Source: an uncultured Eubacteriales bacterium
GTDB taxonomy: Bacteria > Bacillota > Clostridia > Monoglobales > Monoglobaceae
Length of the DNA stretch: 5,456 nucleotides
Reading direction: 5' to 3'
Assembly (NCBI GenBank): GCA_958346135.1
Contig: CATVQN010000101.1
Coordinates: 1 to 5,456 of the forward strand
Shown here: piece by piece, positions 5,036-5,456 of the stretch
Position numbering within the stretch: position 1 is the stretch's first letter
Layout: each line of letters opens with the position of its first letter
Program-made: the position numbers and the translations under genes
Notes under the pieces: generated by a model
Told to the model about the DNA's origin: nothing
Database searches by the model: none
The model's input: only the letters and a program-made list of their open reading frames with translations

Positions 5036-5456
5036 CTACGGGAGTTGGCCGGAAGTGTCGCTGATAGGCTGTATAAAACCGTCCAGCGCCAGAGAACAAA
5101 TATCGGCGGCCACAATGCCGTCCTTGGTGACAAAGACATCAGCGCGGATCAGTCCTGTGCCGGAGTCCTTGTGATTATATACCCGATAGGCGTAACGGGT
5201 GGCATGGGCGCCCTTGTGCGCCGAAAGATCAAAGCCTGCGGACTGTGCAAGGGAGTTGTAGGTTTCATAGACAACGTCAAACTCCTCCGGGATGGTCAGA
5301 CGGATGATTTCCTCCGGTTTTTCTTTGACCTCCCAGCCGTAGGAGCGGATAAAGACCAGGTTGTCTTCGTTGGTTCTGGAATCGGCGCTAAACAGAAGTA
5401 AAATAATACCTACCGTGACCGCTGCTGCGGCCAGGGTACATAAAAGTACTTTTCGG
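5036..5456 (-). CDS. DUF4830 membrane-anchored protein (5' end missing)
   Basis: Read on the minus strand from the right edge, an open frame of 139 residues ends at TAG (5038-5036). The start codon is outside the window, so only the 3' part is seen. Visible residues begin RKVLLCTLAAAAVTVGIILL, a basic residue pair followed by one hydrophobic segment (about 3-22), consistent with an N-terminal membrane anchor or uncleaved signal. The rest (about 27-139) resembles DUF4830: RSYGWEV (37-43), TIPEEFDVVYETYNSLAQSAG, then YRV, GLIRADVFV and near the end DICSLALDGF (118-127). The predicted location is the outer face of the membrane. Function is unknown. The gene converges on nadE. A plus-strand frame over the same bases (5045-5401) is its antisense shadow. 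Coding status is strongly supported; the family name comes from motif recall. Confidence 0.8.
   Translation of the reverse strand, partial: RKVLLCTLAAAAVTVGIILLLFSADSRTNEDNLVFIRSYGWEVKEKPEEIIRLTIPEEFDVVYETYNSLAQSAGFDLSAHKGAHATRYAYRVYNHKDSGTGLIRADVFVTKDGIVAADICSLALDGFIQPISDTSGQLP

Noticed and set aside
5045..5401. 118-codon plus-strand frame at the right end
   Set aside because: The opposite strand encodes a coherent DUF4830-like protein with a membrane anchor; this frame has no good SD and no family resemblance.
1..5456. Mobile element, CRISPR array, toxin-antitoxin or defence genes
   Set aside because: No transposase, integrase, regular direct repeats or defence-type domains are visible; the genes are metabolic and tRNA-modification functions.

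Overview
The window looks like chromosomal DNA of an anaerobic Firmicute, most likely class Clostridia and possibly a gut commensal. This is inferred from gene content: a long two-domain glutamine-dependent NAD+ synthetase of the clostridial type, a QueL-like radical SAM protein next to a YhhQ-type transporter, a DUF4830 protein, and strong purine-rich Shine-Dalgarno (SD) sequences. Genus cannot be assigned from the sequence alone.

Layout. Positions 1-121 are a leader with no gene. Then come four same-strand genes: mtaB (about 125-1414, tRNA ms2t6A37 methylthiotransferase), a VUT/YhhQ-family queuosine-precursor transporter (1497-2201), a small radical SAM protein best matched to queuine lyase QueL (2194-2886), and nadE (2935-4836). 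The transporter and queL overlap by 8 bases; the queL-nadE gap is 48 bases, and mtaB is separated from the transporter by an 82-base leader that can fold. After nadE there is a perfect 15-bp hairpin, then about 160 bases of AT-rich DNA. The 3' part of a convergent minus-strand gene follows, encoding a membrane-anchored DUF4830 protein (5036-5456) whose start lies beyond the right edge.

How the genes fit together. mtaB modifies position 37 of tRNAs that read ANN codons. The transporter/QueL pair would supply preQ1, the base inserted at position 34 to make queuosine. So two or three of the plus-strand genes serve the tRNA anticodon loop, and two are radical SAM iron-sulfur enzymes. nadE is a housekeeping gene probably co-transcribed with them.

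Most notable points: (1) mtaB has no ordinary start codon in frame upstream of its first conserved iron-sulfur cysteine. It needs either an AUU start at 125 or correction of one extra A in the A5 run at 121-125. (2) The radical SAM protein has a CX4CX2C cluster motif instead of CX3CX2C. (3) The transporter leader is structured but does not resemble the preQ1-I riboswitch consensus. (4) The hairpin after nadE has T's on its 5' side and A's on its 3' side, opposite to an ordinary intrinsic terminator. No mobile element, CRISPR array, tRNA or rRNA gene was seen. I do not see an entirely undescribed system here; the closest thing to novelty is in the queuosine-salvage pair and its leader.
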